Source: Bacteroidota bacterium (GTDB lineage: Bacteria > Bacteroidota > Bacteroidia > Cytophagales > Cyclobacteriaceae). From it: a DNA stretch of 64,000 nucleotides. This document shows positions 10,198 to 18,430 of this stretch, piece by piece. The stretch's first letter is position 1, and each line of letters begins with the position of its first letter. Under the pieces are notes generated by a model that saw only the letters and a program-made list of their open reading frames with translations, was not told where the DNA came from and did no database searches. The stretch is from NCBI GenBank assembly GCA_016866235.1, contig VGMW01000001.1:434001-498000 (forward strand), written 5' to 3'. The position numbers and the translations under genes are program-made.

Positions 10198-10337
10198 ACA
10201 AAAAGTTGGTTTAATGGGTTTAAGTGAAGGATAAAGCTAAACAAATTTTAAAATAAACCGAATCTGTGTTAGCCGGCTATAGGACGGCCATTATCCTTAA
10301 AGGGAATGTAAGAACCGATAAGAGGTTTGAAAGGGGA

Positions 10338-10685
10338 TTAAGCCCGAGTGGGGGGATCCTGCTGGCTTACATGTTTAACCAGTTTTTCGCATAAATCCTT
10401 CATTTCTGAAGCCATCTTTTCGTCACCTGTAGCCTGTAATACGCTTTGTGCAAGGCCCCCGATACAGTCGATGTAAAAGCGTTTCATCTCATGGACCGGC
10501 ATGTCTTTGGTCCAAAGGTCAATTCGAAGGGTATTTTTGTCCAGGCTATCCCAGATGGAAAGGCTTATGGATTTTGTTTCAGGACTTTGGTCTTCGGGTT
10601 TGTCGGTAGCGTCCCATTGAATTTTTTCCGGCACATTGTTTTCGTCGAGATCGACCGTGAATTGAATGGTGGATTTTTTACTCAT
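10338..10685 (-). CDS. gldC: Gliding motility protein GldC
   Basis: The 115-residue protein matches GldC along its length: a start resembling MSKKS..F.V.LDENNVPEKI.W.A, then LSIWDS..K.TLRIDLWTK.M.V.EMK.F, and a C-terminal ATG..K.A..M.D.CE. GldC is a small cytoplasmic protein of the Bacteroidota gliding machinery; in Flavobacterium its loss impairs but does not abolish gliding. The gene is the last of a tight operon; its start overlaps the ribF stop by four bases. Its presence suggests a gliding lineage but does not prove motility, because gldC also occurs in non-gliding relatives. Confidence 0.9.
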   Translation of the reverse strand: MSKKSTIQFTVDLDENNVPEKIQWDATDKPEDQSPETKSISLSIWDSLDKNTLRIDLWTKDMPVHEMKRFYIDCIGGLAQSVLQATGDEKMASEMKDLCEKLVKHVSQQDPPTRA

Positions 10686-11626
10686 AGGGGGAGCTTGTTG
10701 TTTCGAAGTACTTCAAGGGTATGCTGTTTATCTGTGATCATCTGGAGCCTGAGTGCTTCCAGGTCACTGAAAGTTGAATCACCACGAATTTGTTCAATCA
10801 GATGAATGGTGAGGGATTCGCCGTAGATGGTTTTGTCGAAATCAAAAATATTGACTTCGATGGATTGGCGTGTACCGCCGAGTGTCGGTCTATTGCCAAT
10901 GTACAACATGCCGTCAAAAATGCCTCCACCATAATTAATGCGGACAGCATAAATGCCTTCGGACGGAATGAGTTTGTAGCCTGAATCGGTGTCGATGTTC
11001 GCAGTTGGGAATCCCAATACCCTTCCGAGTTTTTCACCATTCACCACTCTGCCTGAAATGCTGTACGGCCTGCCCAGCAGTTGATTGGCCTGTTTTATTT
11101 CACCTGCTGAAAGGTGGCGTCGAATGGCCGAGGAGCTAATGGTTATTTCATCGATCTCTTGTCGTGGAATTTCCTCCACCTCAAATCCAAAGCCTGGTCC
11201 ATTTGCTTTGAGTTCATTAAAACTTCCTTCTCGGTTTTTGCCGAACCGATGATCGTAACCGATGACAAGTTTTTTGGTTCCAATTTTTTCGACCAAAATG
11301 TTTTGAATGAACGCCAGTGAGGATATAGAAGAAAACTCTTTTGTGAAGGGGATCCTTAATAGGTGTTGAACTCCAGCGCTCTTCAACAATAAGGCCTTTT
11401 CCTCAAAGGTGTTCAAAAGTTTAAGGGAGGTATCGTCGGGGAACAAAACCAATCTTGGGTGAGGCCAATAGGTGATCACCACTGAACTACCACCAACTCT
11501 TTCGGCAATCTCATTAAGCCGATGAATTATTTTTTGGTGGCCGAGGTGCACGCCATCGAAGGTTCCGCTGGTAACGACCGCGTTTGGAACCGGATTAAAA
11601 TCTTCGATGGAGTGGTAGATGTTCAT
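10682..11626 (-). CDS. ribF: Bifunctional riboflavin kinase / FAD synthetase
   Basis: The 314-residue product has the N-terminal FAD synthetase nucleotidyltransferase domain (about 15-165; GTFDGVHLGHQ is the nucleotide-binding motif) and the C-terminal riboflavin kinase domain (about 185-310; GRVLGFPTANI). It converts riboflavin to FMN and then FAD. Its start overlaps truB by four bases and its stop overlaps gldC by four, so the genes are translationally coupled. Linkage of truB and ribF is common in bacteria. Confidence 0.96.
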   Translation of the reverse strand: MNIYHSIEDFNPVPNAVVTSGTFDGVHLGHQKIIHRLNEIAERVGGSSVVITYWPHPRLVLFPDDTSLKLLNTFEEKALLLKSAGVQHLLRIPFTKEFSSISSLAFIQNILVEKIGTKKLVIGYDHRFGKNREGSFNELKANGPGFGFEVEEIPRQEIDEITISSSAIRRHLSAGEIKQANQLLGRPYSISGRVVNGEKLGRVLGFPTANIDTDSGYKLIPSEGIYAVRINYGGGIFDGMLYIGNRPTLGGTRQSIEVNIFDFDKTIYGESLTIHLIEQIRGDSTFSDLEALRLQMITDKQHTLEVLRNNKLPL

Positions 11627-12303
11627 TGAACGCGCGAATTTAATTCAACGGCCTGCTCCACGGAATACTGACCAATCCTGGTTCTGCGCAGTGCCGATAA
11701 ATATGCTCCTTTGCCTGCGGCCTCGCCGAAATCACGCACCAGGCTTCGTATATAAGTACCCTTACTGCACACCACCCGGAAATCAATTTCGGGAAGTCGA
11801 ATACCGGTAAGTTCAAACAATTTTATTTCTACCATCCTAGGTTCCAATTTCATTTCAACGCCTTTTCTGGCGAACCGATAGGCGCGCTTTCCATCAATTT
11901 TTACTGCAGAGTGAAGGGGTGGGACCTGAGCGATGTTTCCGGTGAATTGCTTACAAAGGCTTTCCAGAAATTCATTGGTGACGCCAATCAGTGAAACGGG
12001 TTCAGTAGGTACAGTTTCTAGATCGTATGATGGTGTGGTTTGCCCCAGGACAAGCGTGCCGGTGTATTCTTTTTCCAGTCCTTGAAATTCAAGGATTCGT
12101 TTGGTCATTTTTCCAACACAAACAATTAACAGACCGGTGGCCAGCGGATCCAGTGTGCCTGCATGGCCTATTTTTTTGGTTTGAAGTTTTCGCCGGAGTT
12201 TGTTAACCACATCGAAGGAAGTCCACTCCAGTGGCTTGTCAATAAACAAAATAGAGCCCTCTGCCTCAGGCGTCGCTAGGTTCTTTTCGGCGTCTGTGTT
12301 CAC
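11623..12303 (-). CDS. truB: tRNA pseudouridine(55) synthase
   Basis: The 226-residue protein carries the TruB catalytic motif HAGTLDPLATGLL, whose Asp attacks uridine 55 in the T-arm of tRNA. A further family motif, SKGTYIRSL, lies towards the C-terminus. It is the shorter form without a C-terminal PUA domain, as often seen in this phylum. It lies five bases after uppP and overlaps ribF by four bases. Confidence 0.95.
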   Translation of the reverse strand: MNTDAEKNLATPEAEGSILFIDKPLEWTSFDVVNKLRRKLQTKKIGHAGTLDPLATGLLIVCVGKMTKRILEFQGLEKEYTGTLVLGQTTPSYDLETVPTEPVSLIGVTNEFLESLCKQFTGNIAQVPPLHSAVKIDGKRAYRFARKGVEMKLEPRMVEIKLFELTGIRLPEIDFRVVCSKGTYIRSLVRDFGEAAGKGAYLSALRRTRIGQYSVEQAVELNSRVQ

Positions 12304-12308
12304 AAAGT

Positions 12309-13103
12309 TTAAAGTAGAGCCATATCCAAACCGGCATAATACAACAGAAGTATGATGCCGCCGGCGATGATGCGGTATACGCCAAATACAAAGAATCCTT
12401 TTTTTTCAAGCAGCTGTATGAAGCCCTTAATGGCAATCCAGGCGACTATGAAAGCCACCAGGTTGCCGGTAAGCAATAGCGGCAACTCATTTTCAGCAAA
12501 ACGATTTCCGTCTTTGAAAAAATCAAGGAGTTTATAACCAGTTGCAGCAACCATGGTTGGAACCGCCAACAAAAAGGAAAACTCAGCTGCACGCTTTCTG
12601 CCCAAGCCACGCGTAAGCCCCCCGATAATGGTTGAAGCAGATCGGGAAATTCCAGGTAATAGGATCGCGAAGCATTGGAATGCGCCTATGATCAGGCTGT
12701 TTTTGGGATTGATTTCAGCTTCAGGATTTCCCTCAGCATTAAACCAACGATCGGCAAACAGAAGAACTACACCTCCGATTAACAATCCGTAGCCAACCAC
12801 ATCCACCCGCTCCAGTGCATGATCTATCCAATCACCAAACAGAAAACCGAATATCAATGCCGGCACTACACCGATGGCGAGCATTAAATAAAATCTCAGG
12901 GTTTGAAAAAATCTTTCCCAATACACAGCCACCACGGCAAGAATGGCTCCCAGTTGAATGGCGACGGTATAAGTTTTGGAAAAAACGGTTGGCTCAATGC
13001 CCAACAATGCACCGGCAACGATCATATGTCCAGTCGATGAAACCGGTAAAAATTCCGTCAGGCCTTCAACAATGGCCAGCAGTATCGCTTCCAGATAATT
13101 CAA
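12309..13103 (-). CDS. uppP: Undecaprenyl-diphosphatase (UppP/BacA)
   Basis: The 264-residue integral membrane protein has the two family signatures EGLTEFLPVSSTGH (near the N-terminus) and LPGISRSASTI, which form the phosphatase active site. It removes a phosphate from undecaprenyl diphosphate to regenerate the lipid carrier for peptidoglycan and other cell-wall polymers. It sits between DUF3098 and truB with five-base gaps in the ftsX-to-gldC operon. Confidence 0.96.
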   Translation of the reverse strand: MNYLEAILLAIVEGLTEFLPVSSTGHMIVAGALLGIEPTVFSKTYTVAIQLGAILAVVAVYWERFFQTLRFYLMLAIGVVPALIFGFLFGDWIDHALERVDVVGYGLLIGGVVLLFADRWFNAEGNPEAEINPKNSLIIGAFQCFAILLPGISRSASTIIGGLTRGLGRKRAAEFSFLLAVPTMVAATGYKLLDFFKDGNRFAENELPLLLTGNLVAFIVAWIAIKGFIQLLEKKGFFVFGVYRIIAGGIILLLYYAGLDMALL

Positions 13104-13108
13104 CCCGC

Positions 13109-13321
13109 TTATTTTTTGGTGTTCCCGGGATTCGCCAGGATGGCATAGAGTTCAAAAAGAAAACCAGCAACCGTTACGATGGGCCCTAAGGTTAGTCCCA
13201 GAAAGCCAAAGCCATGCGGATCGCTGTCCAAGGACATCAGTGTAAATCCGGTGATGATGATGAGCAGGCCTGCCACCATTAATTTGTAATTGCGAGGCCC
13301 GAAAGGCATTTTTTCGCTCAT
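13109..13321 (-). CDS. DUF3098 family small membrane protein
   Basis: This 70-residue protein has two predicted membrane helices (about 13-30 and 38-62) separated by a short polar loop. It matches the Bacteroidota family DUF3098, which is typically found between ftsX and uppP, exactly as here. Its function is unknown. The position and two-base gap to ftsX suggest a role at the envelope or division site, but that is inference. Confidence 0.85.
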   Translation of the reverse strand: MSEKMPFGPRNYKLMVAGLLIIITGFTLMSLDSDPHGFGFLGLTLGPIVTVAGFLFELYAILANPGNTKK

Positions 13322-13323
13322 GC

Positions 13324-14208
13324 TTAATAGAGTTGGTCCAGCGAAAGGGCCAGGTACTTCCTGACTGCAAACCAGGTGCTGGAAACCGCCACAAAAATAC
13401 CCAGAAGGGCGACAGATGCAAGAACGGTAAGAATGCTGCGCTCATTTACAATCAGGCCAACTTCAGGAAAATTGCGGATGGCCAGGGTAACCAATCCAAT
13501 CAATAAAGCGGAGGCAATCAGGGAGGCTGATAGTCCATAGAGGGCCGACCGCTTCAAAAAAGGTTTTGTGATGAATCCATTGGTAGCGCCTACAAGCTGC
13601 ATGCTTCTGATCAGAAAGCGTTGGGAAAAGAGTGCAAGTCTTAGCGTGTTTCTGATCAAAAGAATGGACACCGCAAACAAGACGGCGGCACATCCTAGGA
13701 GAATGACTGCAATAACATTTCGATTCTGGTTGATGGACTCAATCAGGTTTGGATTGTAATCAACATAGTGAACCCCGCGGTATTTTTCGATTTTGGATTT
13801 GAGTCCACGCAAACTTTTAGATGACTGAAATGCCGGAGCAACAGCCAAAATGAAAGAATCGTGTAGTGGATTCTCACCCATAAACTGGTAGAAATCTTCG
13901 CCGGTTTCTTTGATGAATTTTTTGGCAGCGTCATCACGGGCAATAAACGTAATGGGTGCTTCCACCGACTGGTTGATAAATGAATCAGCGGTCAGTTTCT
14001 TTTTTATTTGGGCTATATCCTCTTTACCAATTCCTTTTTTAAGGTAAACCTGAATTCGGATGTTCTCTTGTACCACTCGCTCCAATTCCCGTGTGAAGGT
14101 GAGCAGGGTACCGAAAAGACCTATGACAAAAAGGGCAAGGGTGATGCTGAATACAACGCTGGCCGATGGATAACTGCCCAGCTTCTTTTTCTTTCCTGAT
14201 TTCCCCAT
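13324..14208 (-). CDS. ftsX: Cell division protein FtsX (permease-like)
   Basis: The 294-residue protein has the FtsX layout: a cytoplasmic basic N-terminus, a first membrane helix at about 20-40, an extracytoplasmic domain (about 45-165), and three further helices forming the FtsX permease domain. With FtsE (not in this window) it regulates peptidoglycan hydrolases during division. It is the first gene of the operon ftsX-DUF3098-uppP-truB-ribF-gldC. A TAnnTTTG box ends five bases before its ATG. Confidence 0.92.
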   Translation of the reverse strand: MGKSGKKKKLGSYPSASVVFSITLALFVIGLFGTLLTFTRELERVVQENIRIQVYLKKGIGKEDIAQIKKKLTADSFINQSVEAPITFIARDDAAKKFIKETGEDFYQFMGENPLHDSFILAVAPAFQSSKSLRGLKSKIEKYRGVHYVDYNPNLIESINQNRNVIAVILLGCAAVLFAVSILLIRNTLRLALFSQRFLIRSMQLVGATNGFITKPFLKRSALYGLSASLIASALLIGLVTLAIRNFPEVGLIVNERSILTVLASVALLGIFVAVSSTWFAVRKYLALSLDQLY

Positions 14209-14212
14209 GGTT

Positions 14213-14240
14213 CAAATATAGGACCTCTTGTAAAAACAAA
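14213..14240 (-). promoter_or_regulatory. Promoter of the ftsX operon (TTTG, 16 bases, TATATTTG)
   Basis: On the reverse strand TATATTTG (14213-14220) is an exact match to the Bacteroidota -7 consensus, with TTTG (14237-14240) 16 bases upstream as a -33 element. The last G lies five bases before the ftsX ATG, so transcription would begin at or next to the start codon. The -33 TTTG is part of the T-rich tail of the hppA terminator. Confidence 0.6.
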
Positions 14241-14264
14241 GGCCACCGAAATTCAGTGGCCTTT
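14232..14264 (-). terminator. Intrinsic terminator of hppA
   Basis: On the reverse strand a 9-bp GC-rich stem (14256-14264 with 14238-14246) with a nine-base loop is followed by TTTGTTTTT. It lies about 20 bases after the hppA stop codon. Confidence 0.75.
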
Positions 14265-14283
14265 GAATCAATTTTGAAGAAGT

Positions 14284-16497
14284 TTATTTAACGAGCAAAG
14301 GAGCCAGTACCAATGCTACGACAGACATCAATTTAATAAGGATGTTGAGTGAAGGTCCGGAGGTATCCTTGAAAGGATCGCCGACCGTGTCTCCCACCAC
14401 TGCTGCTTTGTGGGGATCAGATTTTTTGTAATACATCTGACCGTTGATTTCAACACCTTCTTCGAAGCTTTTCTTGGCATTGTCCCATGCGCCGCCTGCG
14501 TTGGATTGGAAAATGGCCAGGAGTACACCTGAAACCGTTACACCGGCGAGCATTCCGCCAAGCGCCTCTTTACCAAAGCCTGGGAGGAAAGCGATGACCA
14601 CTGGAACAACAACAGCCATCAAGCCAGGAAGGACCATTTGACGGATAGCGGCTTGAGTGGAAATTTCCACACACTTGCCGTATTCAGCTTTTCCGTCGGC
14701 TTCATGAAATACTTTTTGTTCTTCAGCACTCCACTCTTCTACGGGCTTGTCACCGTTTTTGCGCATCAGGTCTAGCGCTGCTTTTAAGGCGGGAATGGTG
14801 GTGAACTGTCTGCGAACCTCCTCAATCATAGACATGGCAGCTCTTCCTACTGCGCCCATGGCCAAGGCGGAGAAAACAAATGGAAGCATTCCTCCGATGA
14901 ACAACCCAGCCATCACATTGGCTTTGGATACATCGATGGATGAAACTTTTGCGGTGGTCATATAAGCACCGAAGAGTGCAAGGGCCGTTAAGGCTGCTGA
15001 GGCGATCGCAAATCCTTTACCGATTGCAGCGGTGGTGTTACCGACAGCGTCTAACTTATCGGTACGTGAACGAACTTCTTTTGGCAGTTCGCTCATCTCT
15101 GCTACACCCCCAGCGTTATCAGAAATAGGTCCGTATGCATCAACGGCCAACTGGATTCCAAGGTTTGAAAGCATTCCAACCGCAGCAATGGCGATTCCGT
15201 AGAGTCCGCCAAATTCAAATGCTCCGATAATGGAAAGTGCAATGATGATGATTGGATACATGGTAGACATCATTCCGACGCCAAGGCCTGCAATAATGTT
15301 TGTTGCAGCTCCTGTACCAGACTGACGTACGATGCTTTTCACTGGGGTTTTACCCATACCAGTATAATACTCAGTTATTAAGCCGATCAATACGCCGCCA
15401 ACCAGACCGATAACTGTTGCCCAGAAAACGCCTAGGGCAGTCATGTTTCTTACAACGGGTGTTCCATCAGGATTTGAATAGAGGGGATCGGTGTAGGTCC
15501 ACTCTGCTGGGAGCATCCAGGTGATGATGAAATAGCTTGCAACAATCATGAATGCAGAGGAGACAAATTCGCCCATGTTCAGCGCTCTTTGTGGATCTCC
15601 GCCTTCTTTAACTTTTACGAAGAATGTACCAAGGAAGGACATTACGATTCCTACGCCTGCGAGAACAAGTGGCAGAAGCACCGCTGAAAGTCCATTGAAA
15701 TTATCTGCAAATCCATCAACCATAAAGGCTGCGCCAAGAACCATGGTGCCGACAATTGAACCAACATAGGATTCAAAGAGGTCAGCCCCCATACCGGCAA
15801 CATCACCAACGTTGTCTCCAACGTTGTCAGCGATGGTTGCTGGGTTCAGTGGATGGTCTTCCGGAATACCGGCTTCAACTTTTCCAACCAAGTCTGCACC
15901 TACGTCCGCTGCTTTGGTATAAATACCGCCACCAACACGTGCGAAGAGCGCGATGGAAGATGCACCAAAGGAAAATCCGGTGATAATGGTAAGCACCTGA
16001 TTGAGGCTGGCCTGGTCACCAGCGCCGAAAATATTCATGTAGATGATGAACAAAATGCTGAGGCCGAGAACACCAATTCCGACCACACCCATACCCATGA
16101 CCGATCCACCGGTAAAGGCGATCTCAAGGGCCTTACCTAATGAGGTTCTTGCTGCATTGGTTGTACGGACATTGGCTTTGGTGGCAACCTTCATACCGAT
16201 GTATCCTGCGAGTGCAGAACAAAACGCTCCTATGATAAAGGAGAGTCCTACCAAAGGAGATGAGGTCTCACTGTTTGCGGTAAGTGCAAGTAAAAGTGAT
16301 ACACAGACAACAAATATTGCCAACACCTTGTACTCGGCTTTTAGGAAAGCCATAGCACCTTCAGAGATGTGGCCCGCAATCTTTTTCATTTTGTCGGTTC
16401 CTTCATCCTGTTTGGTAATCCAAGCGGATTTCCAAAACACATAGACCAGTCCTAGCAGGCCAAGAACCGGTAATCCATAAAGTACGTTCTGCGTCAT
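14284..16497 (-). CDS. hppA: Membrane-bound ion-translocating pyrophosphatase, K+-dependent type
   Basis: The 737-residue protein, with about 16 membrane helices, has the catalytic signatures of membrane pyrophosphatases: [42 protein letters not shown] and [15 protein letters not shown]. It hydrolyses pyrophosphate and pumps H+ and/or Na+ out of the cytoplasm. The motif GNTTAA has Ala where K+-independent enzymes have Lys, so the enzyme should need K+. I cannot tell from reading alone whether it moves H+, Na+ or both. The gene stands alone with its own promoter (TATCTTTG at 16548-16555) and terminator. Confidence 0.95.
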   Translation of the reverse strand: MTQNVLYGLPVLGLLGLVYVFWKSAWITKQDEGTDKMKKIAGHISEGAMAFLKAEYKVLAIFVVCVSLLLALTANSETSSPLVGLSFIIGAFCSALAGYIGMKVATKANVRTTNAARTSLGKALEIAFTGGSVMGMGVVGIGVLGLSILFIIYMNIFGAGDQASLNQVLTIITGFSFGASSIALFARVGGGIYTKAADVGADLVGKVEAGIPEDHPLNPATIADNVGDNVGDVAGMGADLFESYVGSIVGTMVLGAAFMVDGFADNFNGLSAVLLPLVLAGVGIVMSFLGTFFVKVKEGGDPQRALNMGEFVSSAFMIVASYFIITWMLPAEWTYTDPLYSNPDGTPVVRNMTALGVFWATVIGLVGGVLIGLITEYYTGMGKTPVKSIVRQSGTGAATNIIAGLGVGMMSTMYPIIIIALSIIGAFEFGGLYGIAIAAVGMLSNLGIQLAVDAYGPISDNAGGVAEMSELPKEVRSRTDKLDAVGNTTAAIGKGFAIASAALTALALFGAYMTTAKVSSIDVSKANVMAGLFIGGMLPFVFSALAMGAVGRAAMSMIEEVRRQFTTIPALKAALDLMRKNGDKPVEEWSAEEQKVFHEADGKAEYGKCVEISTQAAIRQMVLPGLMAVVVPVVIAFLPGFGKEALGGMLAGVTVSGVLLAIFQSNAGGAWDNAKKSFEEGVEINGQMYYKKSDPHKAAVVGDTVGDPFKDTSGPSLNILIKLMSVVALVLAPLLVK

Positions 16498-16547
16498 AAG
16501 GTTCAGTTTTTATTGACTTAGGGAGTTTCCTTTGATTTTAAGTCCCG

Positions 16548-16555
16548 CAAAGATA
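16548..16555 (-). promoter_or_regulatory. Promoter -7 element of hppA
   Basis: TATCTTTG on the reverse strand matches TAnnTTTG exactly and lies about 50 bases before the hppA ATG. A TTG is found 24 bases further upstream, a longer gap than usual. Confidence 0.5.
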
Positions 16556-16599
16556 GAAATCGCCCGAAAATTTAAAAATCAAGGGTTTTTAGATCTTTT

Positions 16600-16962
16600 T
16601 CAGGTGGTTAGCAGCGTGCCTATGGCAGTCCACAATGCCTTTTTATGATCCGGGTTGTTGGTCAGGTTTTCGGGGGATAGGCTGCGAACAATCTTTCTGC
16701 CTCCCCAATCTGACACTTTATGCAACTCCAACGCATCCATAGGGTGCCCAAACGAAACCAGTCTTGAAGGCAGGCCATTCAAATCATTCTCCTTCAGTTC
16801 GGATTTAAAAACTATTCTTGGTCCTGGTTTGCTTTTGACGGCGGCACAAAGATTTTGAAGAAGCTGTTTGGACGCCGGCTCTAGTTTTTCCCATGGCTTT
16901 TCAATCAGAAACATTATGGGTTCTGTTACTCGATAGACCTCCTCTGATTCAGCAAAAAGCAT
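16600..16962 (-). CDS. Small protein of unknown function, possibly DNA polymerase III psi-like (HolD-like)
   Basis: The 120-residue product is soluble, with no signal peptide or membrane helix. I do not recognise it with certainty. Its C-terminus (SPENLTNNPDHKKALWTAI) resembles the end of E. coli HolD, where SP, L, NP, ALW and I occur in the same order and at similar spacing, and the overall length is close (about 137 in E. coli). A short hydrophobic strand (IMFLIE) near the start would fit the central sheet of that fold. It is last in an apparent operon pcm-thioesterase-this gene, seven bases after the thioesterase. The HolD idea is a hypothesis from eye alignment only. Confidence 0.6.
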   Translation of the reverse strand: MLFAESEEVYRVTEPIMFLIEKPWEKLEPASKQLLQNLCAAVKSKPGPRIVFKSELKENDLNGLPSRLVSFGHPMDALELHKVSDWGGRKIVRSLSPENLTNNPDHKKALWTAIGTLLTT

Positions 16963-16969
16963 AAGTTCT

Positions 16970-17500
16970 TTAGTCTTTTTGACTGATATCGAAAATAGAC
17001 TTCAGTTCGTTGGCTTCCTGTGGTTTCATGCGCCCACTCAGGATCAAACGCAATTGTCTTCTTCGGAGCGCTCCATCGAAGTGTGCCTTTTCCTCTTCGG
17101 TTTCTGGAACCAAATCAGGAACATTTTGAGGCGCGCCTTCTTTTCCGACGGCAACAAAGGTGAAGTAGGCGCTATGGCTATGGGTTTTTTCACCAGCAGG
17201 AATGTCTTCAGAGAAAACATCGATGCGAACCTCCATGGATGATTTAAATGCTCGGGTCACTTTTGCGGTAAGCGTAACAGTATTTCCGAGTCGGATGGGA
17301 TGCCGGAAGGAGATGTTGTCGACCGAGGCAGTCACCACCACCTGGTTGGAATGCTTTTGTGCAGAAATGGCCGAGACAATATCCATCCAATGCATTAGTC
17401 TTCCTCCCATAAGATTTCCAAGGGTATTGGTGTCGTTGGGTAAAACCAATTCTGTCATATGCACCAATGAATCTTTTGGGGTTTTAATTTTTCTTTCCAT
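16970..17500 (-). CDS. Acyl-CoA thioesterase, hotdog fold (YciA/ACOT type)
   Basis: The 176-residue protein shows the single-hotdog thioesterase pattern: PNDTNTLGNLMGGRLMHWMDIVSAISA (helix with the catalytic Asp region) and HPIRLGNTVTLTAKV (strand) at the usual spacing. It should hydrolyse acyl-CoA esters in the cytoplasm; chain-length preference is unknown. The start lies two bases after pcm, suggesting co-transcription. Confidence 0.88.
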   Translation of the reverse strand: MERKIKTPKDSLVHMTELVLPNDTNTLGNLMGGRLMHWMDIVSAISAQKHSNQVVVTASVDNISFRHPIRLGNTVTLTAKVTRAFKSSMEVRIDVFSEDIPAGEKTHSHSAYFTFVAVGKEGAPQNVPDLVPETEEEKAHFDGALRRRQLRLILSGRMKPQEANELKSIFDISQKD

Positions 17501-17502
17501 GG

Positions 17503-18192
17503 TTATGAATTTTTATTACCGCCATTCCATCCATCTTTTCCCAGTAGCGGTACGAATGCAAAATTATCAAACTCCTCTGTCGTAAACGTTGAACCTTTTC
17601 TGGTAATGCGAAGCATCTTTTGTTTGTCCAATGTGCCGACGGGAATAACGAGTACGCCATTTTCCGCCAGTTGATCTTTTAATTCGGTGGGTACCACCGG
17701 CGCGCCGGCAGTAACCAGAATCCGATCAAAAGGTGCTTTGGATCTCAGTCCTTTTGAGCCATCGCCTAAAACAAAGAAAGGGTGGTAACCCATTTCTGGC
17801 AGGAAGTTTCTGGTGCGCTCAAATAGTTTTTCGTTGTATTCAATGGTGTATACTACGGCACCCAGCTCCAGCAGAACACAGGCTTGGTATCCAGAGCCGG
17901 TCCCGATTTCCAATATCCTCTGCCCTGATGCGACCATTAGTTTCTCGCTTTGGAAGGCTACGGTATATGGTTGGGAAATGGTTTGTCCTTCCCCAATGGG
18001 AAAAGCCTTGTCTTCGTAGGCATGGCTTAGGAGGGCGCCATCGAAAAATGCATGTCTGGGCACCTTTCCGAGGGCTGACAAAACGGCCTCATTTGAAATG
18101 CCTTTTTGTCTCAGTTTTTCAACCAGCTTTTGTCTTAGTCCGCGGTGCCTGTAGGTGTCCTCAATCATTGGTTTCGGCGTAAAAAAGGGCAT
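17503..18192 (-). CDS. pcm: Protein-L-isoaspartate O-methyltransferase
   Basis: The 229-residue protein carries the PCMT signatures GEGQTISQPYTVA (substrate loop) and ILEIGTGSGYQACVL (SAM-binding motif I), followed by the TIEYN acidic loop. It methylates damaged isoaspartyl residues so that they can be repaired. It is the first gene of a three-gene unit with a thioesterase and a HolD-like protein. Confidence 0.94.
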   Translation of the reverse strand: MPFFTPKPMIEDTYRHRGLRQKLVEKLRQKGISNEAVLSALGKVPRHAFFDGALLSHAYEDKAFPIGEGQTISQPYTVAFQSEKLMVASGQRILEIGTGSGYQACVLLELGAVVYTIEYNEKLFERTRNFLPEMGYHPFFVLGDGSKGLRSKAPFDRILVTAGAPVVPTELKDQLAENGVLVIPVGTLDKQKMLRITRKGSTFTTEEFDNFAFVPLLGKDGWNGGNKNS

Positions 18193-18215
18193 TTTCAGCC
18201 TCGAAAAAAAGTTTT

Positions 18216-18365
18216 TTTAAAAACGTGGGAAATATGGAATCCCCGATTCTACTTTAGGGCCCTCAAACAACAGTGACCAAAGCTTTGCCATAGCGTTTCA
18301 CTGATGTTTCCTGCCCGGAACAGTAGAGGTGGTATCCACCCACTACTGGGGCAGGGTAAAAAATC
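18216..18365 (+). ncRNA. Candidate structured small RNA of unknown class, strand inferred from the 3' terminator
   Basis: This 150-base non-coding stretch holds two long hairpins. The first pairs 18265-18276 with 18298-18309 (11 of 12). The second pairs 18310-18316 with 18349-18355, 18321-18326 with 18343-18348, and 18328-18332 with 18336-18340. A strong terminator follows directly at 18366. Read on the + strand this resembles a small RNA ending at an intrinsic terminator. The hairpins would also form in a reverse-strand transcript, so strand and even existence as a gene are uncertain. I could not match it to SRP RNA, tmRNA or a known riboswitch. Confidence 0.35.
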
Positions 18366-18394
18366 AAAAAACCGCCCGAAAAGGCGGTTTTTTT
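18366..18394. terminator. Bidirectional intrinsic terminator
   Basis: An 11-bp perfect stem (18366-18376 with 18383-18393) has a six-base loop and A/T tracts on both sides. On the reverse strand it terminates the trhO-mogA-M23 operon; on the + strand it would end the RNA candidate at 18216-18365. Confidence 0.85.
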
Positions 18395-18430
18395 GTTGTA
18401 CCAGGTCTGTGGACCATTTCCAGAAGGCTG

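Noticed and set aside
15548-16444. Long + strand frames inside hppA, and similar ones inside other genes
   Set aside because: They are shadows of strongly conserved reverse-strand genes and show no protein family features.
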